Assembly (NCBI RefSeq): GCF_024055605.1
Contig: NZ_JAMXLX010000001.1
Location: forward strand, 124,001 to 188,000
Origin: Ciceribacter sichuanensis
Lineage (GTDB): Bacteria > Pseudomonadota > Alphaproteobacteria > Rhizobiales > Rhizobiaceae
DNA: 64,000 nt
Direction of reading: 5' to 3'
Part shown: piece after piece, positions 46,742-56,942 of the stretch
Layout: every line of letters begins with the position of its first letter
Position numbering within the stretch: position 1 is the stretch's first letter
Made by a program: the position numbers and the translations under genes
Notes under the pieces: generated by a model
The model's database searches: none
What the model saw: the letters and a program-made list of their open reading frames with translations, nothing else
What the model was told of the DNA's origin: nothing

Positions 46742-47275
46742 TCAGCCGTAGCTGCGCAGATGTGCCCCTGGCGCCAGCTTGAAGCGCGGGAATACGAAGA
46801 GGCCGAGCATGCTGCCGGCACTGACCTGCTCCAGCCCGACGGATTCACCGATGCAGAACACCGGCTGGCGATGTCCGTCGCTATGCACGATCGTCGTCGA
46901 ATAACAGAAGCGGGACGACGAGGTCGCTGCCTGCTCGAACAGTTCGAGAATATGGGCTCGGTCATGGGCTTCGTAACAGCGCATCATGCTGAGCAGGCCA
47001 CATTCCTGCGCTTCGAGGCCATGCAGCATGGTCGCGCGCTCGCCCAGTTTGATGACACCATTCGACAGATCTCCTTCCCAGCTTTCCGACACGGTAAACT
47101 GGGAGAAGAAATAGGAATCGTCTTCCTCTGCCTCCGGAAAGGCATGGGAATAGGGGGTAACGGGATTGGCTCTGGCAATCTTAAACAAGGCGGTCCTCAA
47201 GTCGAAAGCCGAATTGAAGCGTAGTGCTCTCGGAGTAGTTTCAGTATTGACGGCGTTACCGGGAACCCGGTGCAT
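46742..47275 (-). CDS. PAS-like domain protein, orphan
   Basis: 177-residue cytoplasmic protein. The middle resembles a PAS fold: VSESWEGDLSNGVIKLGERATMLHG, then MMRCYEAHDRAHILELFEQAATSSSRFCYSTTIVHSDGHRQPVFCIGES, matching the PAS_3 pattern of helix, DR, beta strands and dG. No output domain (kinase, GGDEF, HTH) follows, so it would act as a separate sensor or modulator. Convergent with GST, and preceded by an AT-rich 0.8-kb stretch. I do not recognise the exact family. Confidence 0.6.
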   Translation of the reverse strand: MHRVPGNAVNTETTPRALRFNSAFDLRTALFKIARANPVTPYSHAFPEAEEDDSYFFSQFTVSESWEGDLSNGVIKLGERATMLHGLEAQECGLLSMMRCYEAHDRAHILELFEQAATSSSRFCYSTTIVHSDGHRQPVFCIGESVGLEQVSAGSMLGLFVFPRFKLAPGAHLRSYG

Positions 47276-48043
47276 TACTCAAACTTTTCTGCATTTCCCC
47301 GCGCGCCAACCGCCCCCGAAGGGTTGGTGGTCACTCGAGACTATGTAGTATTACCAATTACTTATATTTTGCCGAAATACAAGTACATGCTTCGCGCATA
47401 AGTTTCATTCGGCATTTATACCCAATGCCTTTATTCTGGCGGAGTGGTTACCGAAGGTAGTATGCCATCCTGCCGGACTCGTGGAGGCATCGGTTGACTC
47501 GCGAAGGGTTATTAACTTTTTGTTTTCTTCGCAATGGATTTTTTTGAATGATATGCGGAATCTTGTAATTGAATAAAGACGAAAACAAATCTGCTGCATA
47601 CCCCTATCGAATTAGGGATTATTGGAGTCGATATCATGTTTTTTGAAGGCTGAAAACGGTTTCTCCCCCTTCTTGTCCGCAGATTTCGTCAATTGACCCA
47701 TTTTCCCAGACGAATTGCATCCTTTCGCTGTGCCGCTTTGAGACAATCTAAAAGTGGACATAAGTGGCAAAAAAGAAAATCCAGAATTTAATTAGAATAT
47801 TTTAATAAACAAATAGACGAAAGACAGTAAGTGACGTGAGGTTGCATCGGGCGGCGCTTGACTGCCTCCGCCCGTTCAGTCGCGTCCTCTGAAAACGATC
47901 ATCCTTGTCGGCAGGTTGGCCCAACACGGAAAGGGGCGGCCCGAAGGCCTTGGGCCGTTCATCATATCCGTCTCGTGGCTTTGGGAGCCTGGCTCGGGCG
48001 AAGTGTCCGGACGGGCAGCCGGCTGAAGCTGACATCGTACAAT
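47276..48043. other. AT-rich non-coding stretch
   Basis: About 770 bases without a supportable gene. The part from roughly 47340 to 47830 is clearly more AT-rich than the rest of the window. It holds a palindrome CCCTATCGAATTAGGG at 47602-47617. The part from 47847 has GC-rich hairpin-like runs (GGGCGG/CCGCCC; GGCCCGAAGGCCTTGGGCC). Short open frames here lack ribosome sites and rhizobial codon use. Possible uses are promoters for the PAS-like gene or a small RNA; I cannot demonstrate either. Confidence 0.5.
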
Positions 48044-48075
48044 GAAAAAGGGCGACCCGAAGGCCGCCCTTTCCG
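48044..48075 (-). terminator. Terminator after groEL
   Basis: On the minus strand AAAGGGCGGCC-TTCG-GGTCGCCCTTT followed by TTC; a stem with one mismatch, 38 bases after the groEL stop. Confidence 0.75.
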
Positions 48076-48113
48076 AATTCCGAGCTGAATGGCTCAGATA
48101 TGAGACATCAGTC

Positions 48114-49754
<1,641 letters not shown>

Positions 49755-49816
49755 TCAAAACTCCCGGGCTTAAGCCCATTGGTGAATTGCGGATTAAGGG
49801 TGAGCAATCAGGCTGA

Positions 49817-50113
49817 TCAGCCGATGATGCCCATGATGTCGGCTTCCTTCATGATCAGAAGGTCTACGCCGTCGAGCTTGACTTCGGTACCCGACCACTT
49901 GCCGAACAGGACGCGGTCGCCGACCTTGACGTCGAGAGCGATAACCTTGCCGTGATCGTCACGGGCACCAGGACCTACGGCGACGATTTCGCCCTCAGCA
50001 GGCTTTTCCTTCGCGGTGTCCGGAATGATGATGCCGCCCTTGGTCTTTTCTTCGGACTCAACGCGCTTAACAACAACGCGGTCGTGCAGGGGGCGGAAAG
50101 ATGTGCTTGCCAT
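49817..50113 (-). CDS. groES: Co-chaperonin GroES
   Basis: 98-residue heptameric lid protein for Gro[46 protein letters not shown] is the standard N-terminal half with the mobile loop, followed by the [20 protein letters not shown] half. It is first in the groESL operon; groEL starts 65 bases after its stop. Its 5' side carries CIRCE (50172-50198) and a heat-shock-type promoter. Confidence 0.98.
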   Translation of the reverse strand: MASTSFRPLHDRVVVKRVESEEKTKGGIIIPDTAKEKPAEGEIVAVGPGARDDHGKVIALDVKVGDRVLFGKWSGTEVKLDGVDLLIMKEADIMGIIG

Positions 50114-50171
50114 TGTCTAATCCCTCGATCAAATGACATTGACGGATCGCGGAGGATCCGCACGGAAACTG

Positions 50172-50198
50172 TTAGCACTCCCATTGGAAGAGTGCTAG
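50172..50198. promoter_or_regulatory. CIRCE operator (HrcA site)
   Basis: TTAGCACTC-N9-GAGTGCTAG. It differs from consensus CIRCE (TTAGCACTC-N9-GAGTGCTAA) in the last base only. It sits 59 bases before groES, so HrcA would repress groESL until heat stress. HrcA itself is not in the window. Confidence 0.93.
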
Positions 50199-50206
50199 CG
50201 GCGTTG

Positions 50207-50235
50207 AGATAGGGGTGGCCTCCGGATGAGTCAAG
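50207..50235 (-). promoter_or_regulatory. RpoH (heat-shock sigma) type promoter of groESL
   Basis: On the minus strand CTTGAC (50235-50230), 16 bases, then CCTATCT (50213-50207). This fits the alphaproteobacterial RpoH pattern (CTTGAN / CYTATNT). The transcription start would fall just upstream of or in the CIRCE element. Known for the family; not tested here. Confidence 0.7.
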
Positions 50236-50477
50236 CGCGGCCCGCCGAAAATATTTCACCCCACAACGTTAACATCGTTCCGTGACAGAACGTGTGACGC
50301 GTGCATATCCTGCACTCCGGGCCGGCGATTTCATGACCGGCGTCACCGAACGGAGACGGGTCCGCCGGTCTTTACATCATTGCACATCAGCTATTTCACC
50401 CACGAGCCGCAAAGCCCCTTGCCATGGCGGCGAACCTTTGCGATGTCACCGCTGACATGAATTGAAACCGGGAAATC
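50236..50477. other. Spacer between groESL promoter and HAD gene
   Basis: No gene supported. It should carry the promoter of the divergent HAD-IIA gene, but I see no convincing -35/-10 pair and no hairpin. Confidence 0.4.
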
Positions 50478-51332
50478 ATGATGGCCGAACGCATCTCCAA
50501 CCTGAGCGATGTCAGCGAACAGTACGACGTCATCCTCTGCGATGTCTGGGGCGTGCTGCATAACGGTGTCGATGCCTTTCCGTCCGCCTCCGAGGCTCTG
50601 ACGGCGGCGAGGGGGGCTGGAGCCACCGTGGTGCTGATCACCAATTCGCCTCGTCCGTCGCCCGATGTCATCAATCAATTGAAGATGATCGGCGTTGCAG
50701 ACACCGCCTTTGACGGCATCGTCAGCTCCGGTGACGTGACCCGCACACTGATCGCAGCCGGCCCGAAGAAGATTTTCTTCCTTGGTCCCGATCGCGATCT
50801 GCCTTTGCTGAACGGGCTCGGTGTCGAGAGGGCTCCGGCGGATGAAGCGGAGGCCATCGTCTGCACCGGCTTCTTCGACGACGAAACCGAAACCCCGGAA
50901 GATTATCATGACATGCTGGTCGCCTTTCAAAAGCGCGGCGTGCCGCTGATCTGCGCCAATCCCGACCTGATCGTCGAGCGCGGTTCGCGCATGATCCCCT
51001 GCGCCGGCGCTGTAGCGGCCTATTACGAGCAACTGGGTGGCGAGACCCGCGTTGCCGGCAAGCCGTATCGCCCGATCTATGACGCCGCCATGGCCGCCGC
51101 CGGGAAGATAAGGGGCGGCGAGACCGTGAAGACACGCGTGCTGGCAATCGGCGACGGCATGCCCACCGACGTCCGTGGTGCGCTCGATGCCGGTCTCGAC
51201 CTTCTTTATATCTCCGGCGGCATTCATGCCGCGGAATACACTGTCAACGGCAAGCCCGACGAGGCGATCCTGAACGCCTATCTGAAGCGCGAGAACGCCG
51301 CTCCGAAATACTGGATGCAGAGGTTCGCCTGA
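50478..51332 (+). CDS. HAD-superfamily class IIA hydrolase (TIGR01459 type)
   Basis: 284-residue phosphatase-like protein. Motif I is VILCDVWGVLHNGVDAFP, with Asp-Val-Trp in place of the usual DxDGT. The class IIA cap follows, and the C-terminal region is KPYRPIYDAAMAAAG ... RVLAIGDGMPTDVRGALDAGLDLLYISGG. DVWGV proteins of this size are a conserved alphaproteobacterial family of unknown substrate. Two tandem ATGs (50478, 50481). Its stop is 14 bases before the ribF start, so the two are one unit. Confidence 0.85.
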   Translation: MMAERISNLSDVSEQYDVILCDVWGVLHNGVDAFPSASEALTAARGAGATVVLITNSPRPSPDVINQLKMIGVADTAFDGIVSSGDVTRTLIAAGPKKIFFLGPDRDLPLLNGLGVERAPADEAEAIVCTGFFDDETETPEDYHDMLVAFQKRGVPLICANPDLIVERGSRMIPCAGAVAAYYEQLGGETRVAGKPYRPIYDAAMAAAGKIRGGETVKTRVLAIGDGMPTDVRGALDAGLDLLYISGGIHAAEYTVNGKPDEAILNAYLKRENAAPKYWMQRFA

Positions 51333-51346
51333 ACCGGGACGTGGAC

Positions 51347-52327
51347 ATGACCGTCTTTCATCGCAACGAGAAGAAGAACCCGCTCCCGGAAAGCCTGAAA
51401 GGCGGCGTCATCGCCATCGGCAACTTCGATGGCGTCCATCGCGGCCATCAGACGGTTCTGAACCGTGCGCTGGAATTGTCGAGGGAACGCGGCGTTCCGG
51501 CGCTGGTGCTGACCTTCGAACCTCACCCGCGATCCGTCTTCAGGCCGGACCAGCCGGTGTTTCGCCTGACGCCGGCCCCGCTCAGGGCGCGCCTGCTGGA
51601 GGCGATGGGCTTTCATTCGGTCATCGAATATCCCTTCGATCGCGAGTTTTCCAACCGCTCCGCCGAGGAGTTCGTCTGCTCCATCCTGGTCGAATGGCTC
51701 GGCGCGTCGGAAGTGGTGACGGGCTTCGATTTTCATTTCGGCAAGGGCAGGGAAGGCGGCCCGGCCTTCATGATGGAAGCCGGTAAGCGCCATGGTTTCG
51801 GCGTCACGTTGATCGATGCCTTCCGCGATGAAGGTGCGGAAGTGGTCTCCTCAAGCCGTATCCGCAGCCTGCTACGGGAAGGCGACGTTGCTCAGGCCGC
51901 CGGATTGCTGGGTTACCGCTTCACGGTCGAGGCCGAGGTCATCAAGGGTCAGCAGCTTGGCCGCACGCTCGGCTTCCCGACTGCCAACATGGCTCTGCCG
52001 CCGGAAGCTGAGCTAAAACCCGGCATCTATGCCGTGCGGCTGCGCCGTCCCGACGGTTCCCTGCATGACGGCGTCGCGAGCTTCGGCTATCGCCCGACCG
52101 TGACGGACAACGGCGCGGCCCTGCTCGAGACCTTCGTGTTCGACTTCTCCGGCAACCTCTATGGCGAGCACTGTCGCGTCTCTTTCTTCGGCCATCTGCG
52201 CGACGAGTTGAAGTTTGCCGGACTGGATCCGCTGGTCGAGCAGATCCGCAAGGACGAGGAGGAGGCGAGGGCGCTTCTCTCCGGCGTTTCCCCGATCAGC
52301 CCGCTCGACGCCGAAATCGCGTTCTGA
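51347..52327 (+). CDS. ribF: Bifunctional riboflavin kinase/FAD synthetase
   Basis: 326-residue enzyme that makes FMN from riboflavin and then FAD. The N-terminal adenylyltransferase has GVIAIGNFDGVHRGHQTVLNRA and VTGFDFHFGKGREGG. The C-terminal kinase domain begins GYRFTVEAEVIKGQQLGRTLGFPTANM, with ETFVFDFSGNLYGEHCRVSFFGHLRDELKF. Start ATG 51347 is preferred to GTG 51341. ileS is 300 bases downstream in the same direction with a hairpin-rich leader between them. Confidence 0.95.
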   Translation: MTVFHRNEKKNPLPESLKGGVIAIGNFDGVHRGHQTVLNRALELSRERGVPALVLTFEPHPRSVFRPDQPVFRLTPAPLRARLLEAMGFHSVIEYPFDREFSNRSAEEFVCSILVEWLGASEVVTGFDFHFGKGREGGPAFMMEAGKRHGFGVTLIDAFRDEGAEVVSSSRIRSLLREGDVAQAAGLLGYRFTVEAEVIKGQQLGRTLGFPTANMALPPEAELKPGIYAVRLRRPDGSLHDGVASFGYRPTVTDNGAALLETFVFDFSGNLYGEHCRVSFFGHLRDELKFAGLDPLVEQIRKDEEEARALLSGVSPISPLDAEIAF

Positions 52328-52388
52328 GCGGGTGGCGATGCGGCGGACAGGGTAGGCTTTCACCTCCGCTGTCGCCGGGCATGGCTTC

Positions 52389-52424
52389 GCGCCGCCATAA
52401 ACTTGCGGCGCGCCCCTTCCTTTT
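52389..52424 (+). terminator. Weak terminator after ribF
   Basis: GCGCCGC-N9-GCGGCGC followed by a C/T-rich tail CCCCTTCCTTTT. Plausible but no clean U-run. Confidence 0.45.
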
Positions 52425-52495
52425 CGCGGCAAAACCGCTTAAAGAACCGCCACCATGAACAGGGTTCGGCTGACCAAGTCCCTTCGAATTATTGG

Positions 52496-52536
52496 CCCGG
52501 CCTTTCGCGCTCTTTGAAAGAGCCGAAGGGTCCGGG
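52496..52536 (+). promoter_or_regulatory. Strong hairpin in the ileS leader
   Basis: Stem CCCGG + CCTTTCG + GCTCT closes a TTGAA loop with AGAGC + CGAAGGG + CCGGG, 17 pairs with one bulge per side, followed by ATTTTGG. It ends 91 bases before the ileS ATG. It could terminate ribF transcription, act as an ileS attenuator, or be a palindromic repeat. I saw no T-box or leader peptide rich in Ile. Confidence 0.55.
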
Positions 52537-52627
52537 ATTTTGGCGTTTCCCTCGCGAGCGCTACCGCCACCTTGAATTCCAAGACATTATTCGCGACCCG
52601 CTTCGGGCGCCCTTCGATGGCAAGATC

Positions 52628-55510
52628 ATGACCGATACCGCTGAAAAAGTTGACTACTCTTCCACTCTCTACCTGCCCCAGACCGATTTCCCCATGCGCG
52701 CCGGCTTGCCGCAGAAGGAACCGGAAATGGTCAAGCGCTGGCAGGAGATGAGCCTGTACAAGAAGCTTCGCGCTTCCGCCGCCGGCCGCGAAAAGTTCGT
52801 CCTGCATGACGGACCTCCCTATGCCAACGGCAACATCCATATCGGCCACGCGCTGAACAAGATCCTGAAGGACGTCATCACCCGTTCCTTCCAGATGCGC
52901 GGCTTTGACGCGAACTATGTTCCCGGCTGGGACTGCCACGGTCTTCCGATCGAATGGAAGATCGAGGAAAAATATCGCGAGAAGGGCAAGAACAAGGACG
53001 AGGTTCCGGTCAACGAATTCCGTCAGGAGTGCCGCGACTTCGCCAGCCAGTGGATCAAGATCCAGTCGGAAGAGTTCAAGCGCCTCGGAATCGAGGGCGA
53101 CTTCGAAAATCCCTACACCACGATGAACTTCCATGCGGAAGCCCGTATCGCCGGCGAACTCCTGAAGATCGCGAAGAGCGGCCAGCTTTATCGCGGCTCG
53201 AAGCCGGTCATGTGGTCGGTGGTCGAGCGCACGGCGCTGGCGGAAGCCGAGGTCGAATATGCCGACGTCGAGAGCGACACGATCTGGGTGAAGTTCCCGG
53301 TCGTCGAGGGGGCCGCAGACCTCAAGGGCAACTTTGTCGTCATCTGGACCACCACCCCCTGGACCATCCCGGGCAACCGCGCCATCTCGTTTTCGTCGCG
53401 CTTCCCGTACGGTCTCTATGAGGTGGAAAGCGCCACGAACGATTTCGGCCCGCAGCCGGGCGAAAAGCTGATCTTCGCAACCCGTCTTGCCGACGAGGCG
53501 GCTGCCAAGGCCAAGCTCACGTTGAAGTTCCTGCGGGATGTCGCTCCGGAAGAGCTTGTCGCGATCACTGCAGCCCACCCGCTGGCTGATCTCGGTTACG
53601 ATTTCCCGGTTCCGCTCCTTGACGGCGACCACGTCACCGACGACGCGGGCACCGGTTTCGTGCACACCGCGCCGAGCCATGGCCGCGAGGACTTTGACGC
53701 CTGGATGCATCACGCGCGAGATCTCGAAGCGCGCGGTATCTCCGCGAAGATCCCGTTCCCGGTTGATGATGCCGGCTTCTACACCGCCGATGCCCCCGGC
53801 TTCGATGGCGCTCGCGTCATGGATGACAACGGCAAGAAGGGCGATGCCAATGAGCGCGTCATCAAGGCGCTGATCGCAGCCGACAAGCTCTTTGCCCGTG
53901 GCCGCCTGAAGCACTCCTATCCGCATTCCTGGCGTTCCAAGAAGCCGGTCATCTTCCGCAACACGCCGCAATGGTTCGTCTATATGGACAAGGACCTCGG
54001 CGATGCGACGACCCTGCGCACCCGCGCGCTGGCTGCGATCGACGACACCCGCTTCGTGCCCGCCGGTGGCCAGAACCGCCTGCGCGCCATGATCGAGACG
54101 CGTCCGGACTGGGTTCTGTCCCGCCAGCGCGCCTGGGGCGTGCCGATCGCCGTCTTCGTCGATGAAAACGGCGAAGTGCTGCAGGACGATGCCGTCAACG
54201 CCCGCATCCTCGAAGCTTTCGAAGCCGAAGGCGCCGATGCGTGGTTCGCCGAAGGCGCCCGCGAGCGCTTCCTCGGCACGCGCGCCAACGAGGGCTGGGC
54301 GCAGGTCCGCGACATTCTCGACGTGTGGTTCGACTCCGGTTCGACCCATTCCTTCGTTCTGGAAGACCGCCCCGACCTGAAGTGGCCGGCCGACGTCTAT
54401 CTCGAAGGCTCCGACCAGCATCGCGGCTGGTTCCATTCGTCGCTGCTCGAAAGCTGCGCGACGCGCGGCCGCGCGCCTTACAATGCCGTCGTCACCCATG
54501 GTTTCACCATGGATGAGCAGGGCCGCAAGATGTCGAAGTCGCTCGGCAACACCGTGGTTCCGCAGGATGTGATGAAGGAATCGGGCGCGGATATCCTGCG
54601 CCTCTGGGTCATGACCACCGACTACTGGGAAGACCAGCGTCTCGGCAAGACCATCATCCAGACCAACATCGACGCCTATCGCAAGCTGCGCAACACCGTC
54701 CGCTGGATGCTCGGCACGCTGGCCCACGACAACGGCGAGGAGATCGCCCTTGCCGACATGCCGGAACTGGAGCAGCTGATGCTGCACCGGCTGGCGGAAC
54801 TCGACAAGGTCGTGCGCGAGGGCTACGACGCCTTCGACTTCAAGAAGATCACCCGCTCGCTGATCGACTTTTCCAACGTCGAGCTTTCGGCCTTTTATTT
54901 CGACGTTCGCAAGGATGCGCTCTACTGCGATGCGCCGTCGAGCCTGAAGCGCCGCTCGGCGCTTGCCGTGATCCGCAAGCTGTTCGATTGTCTCGTCACC
55001 TGGCTTGCTCCCATGCTGCCTTTCACCATGGAAGAGGCATGGCTGTCGCGCAATCCGTCGGCCGTCTCGGTGCATTTGGAGCAGTTCCCGACCGTTCCGG
55101 CCGAGTGGCTCAACCCGGCTCTGGATGAGAAGTGGGAAAAGATCCGCAAGGTCCGTACGGTCGTGACCGGTGCTCTCGAAATCGAGCGCCGCGAAAAGCG
55201 CATCGGCTCGTCGCTGGAGGCGGCCCCCGTCGTCCATGTTGGCGATGTCGAACTGTTCAAGGCGCTGGAAGGTCAGGATTTCGCCGAGATCTGCATCACC
55301 TCGGCCATCTCCGTTGTGGCGGACGAAGGTCCGGCTGATGCCTTCCGCCTGACCGAAGTCGGCAAGGTTTCGGTCGAGCCGAAGCTTGCCGAGGGACGCA
55401 AATGCGCCCGCTCGTGGAAGATCACACCGGACGTCGGTTCCGATCCGGAATACCCCGATGTCTCCGCTCGCGATGCGGCCGCGCTGCGCGAACTGGCTGC
55501 GCGCCATTAA
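52628..55510 (+). CDS. ileS: Isoleucyl-tRNA synthetase
   Basis: 960-residue class I synthetase. The HIGH signature is His71-Ile-Gly-His74 ([11 protein letters not shown]) and KMSKS is residues 634-638 ([12 protein letters not shown]). The editing domain is between, and the tRNA-binding helical domain is at the C-terminus. The C-terminal end [29 protein letters not shown] replaces the four-cysteine zinc finger of E. coli IleS with a single Cys. Start MTDTAEK at 52628; reading upstream in frame crosses the leader hairpin. A perfect inverted repeat follows the stop by seven bases. Confidence 0.96.
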   Translation: MTDTAEKVDYSSTLYLPQTDFPMRAGLPQKEPEMVKRWQEMSLYKKLRASAAGREKFVLHDGPPYANGNIHIGHALNKILKDVITRSFQMRGFDANYVPGWDCHGLPIEWKIEEKYREKGKNKDEVPVNEFRQECRDFASQWIKIQSEEFKRLGIEGDFENPYTTMNFHAEARIAGELLKIAKSGQLYRGSKPVMWSVVERTALAEAEVEYADVESDTIWVKFPVVEGAADLKGNFVVIWTTTPWTIPGNRAISFSSRFPYGLYEVESATNDFGPQPGEKLIFATRLADEAAAKAKLTLKFLRDVAPEELVAITAAHPLADLGYDFPVPLLDGDHVTDDAGTGFVHTAPSHGREDFDAWMHHARDLEARGISAKIPFPVDDAGFYTADAPGFDGARVMDDNGKKGDANERVIKALIAADKLFARGRLKHSYPHSWRSKKPVIFRNTPQWFVYMDKDLGDATTLRTRALAAIDDTRFVPAGGQNRLRAMIETRPDWVLSRQRAWGVPIAVFVDENGEVLQDDAVNARILEAFEAEGADAWFAEGARERFLGTRANEGWAQVRDILDVWFDSGSTHSFVLEDRPDLKWPADVYLEGSDQHRGWFHSSLLESCATRGRAPYNAVVTHGFTMDEQGRKMSKSLGNTVVPQDVMKESGADILRLWVMTTDYWEDQRLGKTIIQTNIDAYRKLRNTVRWMLGTLAHDNGEEIALADMPELEQLMLHRLAELDKVVREGYDAFDFKKITRSLIDFSNVELSAFYFDVRKDALYCDAPSSLKRRSALAVIRKLFDCLVTWLAPMLPFTMEEAWLSRNPSAVSVHLEQFPTVPAEWLNPALDEKWEKIRKVRTVVTGALEIERREKRIGSSLEAAPVVHVGDVELFKALEGQDFAEICITSAISVVADEGPADAFRLTEVGKVSVEPKLAEGRKCARSWKITPDVGSDPEYPDVSARDAAALRELAARH

Positions 55511-55517
55511 CGAAATG

Positions 55518-55555
55518 TTACCGGATGATTTGCGCTTTTGCCTGTCATCCGGTAA
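55518..55555. repeat. 11-bp inverted repeat after ileS
   Basis: TTACCGGATGA (55518-55528) and TCATCCGGTAA (55545-55555), perfectly complementary, 16-base loop. No U-run, so the terminator role is uncertain; it may also be a protein site. Confidence 0.6.
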
Positions 55556-55645
55556 ATGTGCCTGAAAATGGCCGGAATTTTCTATCACGCGGGGTGGTAG
55601 TATATTCGGCACAAGCATAATCAGCGGCGAGGCTCGAAGGCATTC

Positions 55646-56275
55646 ATGAAATCGGCAGATCTGTTCAGAGTTGGTGTCGGAATGGCCGGCCTCCTGCTCG
55701 CATGTTCCGCATTGACCGGTTGCGTCGGCAGCCCGACCTACGGTACCGACAAGACGGCTATGGAGCAGCTGGTCGATGACGTCGGCTCGGCGGTTTCCAT
55801 CGGTGCAAATCCCAACAAGAATGCGAACGCCAAGTACAATCCCCGCCCGGCGCTGGTGATGCCGCCAAAGGGGGACCAGAACACGCTGGTCCCGCCGCAG
55901 CAGTCTCTCGCCAGCAAGGCGAACCCGGAATGGCTTGAGACACCGGAAGACGCGCGCGCGCGTCTCGTGGCCGAAGCCGACGCCAATGCAAACAATCCGC
56001 GTTATCGCTCGCCGCTGCTCGCCGGTTACGGCACCAACGGCACGATGACGGAAACGCAGAAGTGGGAAGCCTTCCGCGAAGCGCGCAAGCAGCAGAAGGG
56101 CGCCTACCTCGATCAGCGCCGTTTCCTCTCCGATCCGCCAGCCGAATACCGTCAGGCCGACGAGGCCACGCTGACCGACCTCGGCGAGCCGGAAAGCAAG
56201 AAGGAAAAGCGCCGCAAGAAGGAAGCCAAGGCTGCAAGCCAGGGTTCGTCTTCCTGGTGGATGCCGTTCCAATAA
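55646..56275 (+). CDS. Lipoprotein, conserved in Rhizobiales
   Basis: 209-residue predicted lipoprotein. The signal peptide ends in the lipobox LTGC|VGS (Cys at about 31), so it is lipidated and likely periplasm-facing. The mature region is hydrophilic, rich in Asn/Pro/Ala, with no fold I recognise, and ends in a lysine/glutamate stretch (ESKKEKRRKKEAKAA) and SSSWWMPFQ. The basic C-terminus is unusual for a lipoprotein. A weak hairpin (56307-56334) follows. Function unknown. Confidence 0.75.
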   Translation: MKSADLFRVGVGMAGLLLACSALTGCVGSPTYGTDKTAMEQLVDDVGSAVSIGANPNKNANAKYNPRPALVMPPKGDQNTLVPPQQSLASKANPEWLETPEDARARLVAEADANANNPRYRSPLLAGYGTNGTMTETQKWEAFREARKQQKGAYLDQRRFLSDPPAEYRQADEATLTDLGEPESKKEKRRKKEAKAASQGSSSWWMPFQ

Positions 56276-56306
56276 TCCCGAACCGGGGTTGAACTATATT
56301 TTTTTG

Positions 56307-56334
56307 GGGCAGGCCGGAAACGACCTGCCCTTTC
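56307..56334 (+). terminator. Weak hairpin after the lipoprotein gene
   Basis: GGGCAGG-N10-CCTGCCC then TTTCC. Seven-pair stem with a short T tail. Confidence 0.5.
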
Positions 56335-56363
56335 CATGTCTAAATTCCCGGGAGAATTGCCTG

Positions 56364-56843
56364 ATGACGTTCGTAATCCGTGATGCGGGTCCCGATGATG
56401 CCGGCACCATCCTGCGCTTCATCACCGAACTCGCCGTTTTCGAGAATGCCGGCCATGAAGTCGAGGCGACGGAGGAAAGCCTGAGGGAAACGCTGTTCGG
56501 GCCGGGTTCCGTCACGGGGGCGGCGATTATCGAAGCTGATGGTGAGCCTGTCGGTTCCGCCATCTGGTTCTTCAATTATTCCACCTGGCAGGCCCGCAAC
56601 GGTCTCTATCTGGAAGACCTTTACATCACGCCCGATTACCGTCGCTCCGGCGCCGGCAGGATGCTTCTGCGCCATCTTGCGAAGATCGCGGTCGAAAAGG
56701 GATGTGGCCGTTTTGAATGGAGCGTGCTCGACTGGAACGAGCCGGCAATCCGTGCCTATGACGCCATCGGCGCCGAACCCCAGACGGAATGGATCCGCTA
56801 CCGTCTTGCCGGCGACAGGCTGAAGGAATTCGCCGCAGGCTGA
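56364..56843 (+). CDS. GNAT family N-acetyltransferase (diamine acetyltransferase-like)
   Basis: 159-residue acetyltransferase: IRDAGPDDAGTILRFITELAVFENAG at the start, then GLYLEDLYITPDYRRSGAGRMLLRHLAKIA with the acetyl-CoA loop (RRSGAG), and FEWSVLDWNEPAIRAYDAIGA. The LEDLYV/WNxPAIxFY pattern resembles spermidine/spermine acetyltransferases, so an amine substrate is possible. ATG 56364 follows GGGAGAATTGCCTG. Stands alone. Confidence 0.85.
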   Translation: MTFVIRDAGPDDAGTILRFITELAVFENAGHEVEATEESLRETLFGPGSVTGAAIIEADGEPVGSAIWFFNYSTWQARNGLYLEDLYITPDYRRSGAGRMLLRHLAKIAVEKGCGRFEWSVLDWNEPAIRAYDAIGAEPQTEWIRYRLAGDRLKEFAAG

Positions 56844-56942
56844 TTGTTCCTTCGTCGGGCCTGCGTGGGAAGCGAGCGTAGGGGGCTTTCTTGCAAGATC
56901 AACGTCACGTAACGTTAACCCGAACTGCGCATAAGGTACGGC

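Noticed and set aside
47405..47599. Short minus-strand frame in the AT-rich gap
   Set aside because: 64 codons, no ribosome site, codon use unlike the neighbours, no family.
52328..52627. T-box or isoleucine leader peptide for ileS
   Set aside because: No T-box core motif and no short frame with clustered Ile codons; only hairpins are seen.
52439..56272. Very long open frame on the minus strand opposite ileS and the lipoprotein gene
   Set aside because: It mirrors ileS codon bias in a high-GC genome, has no family similarity, and the plus strand holds complete, conserved genes.
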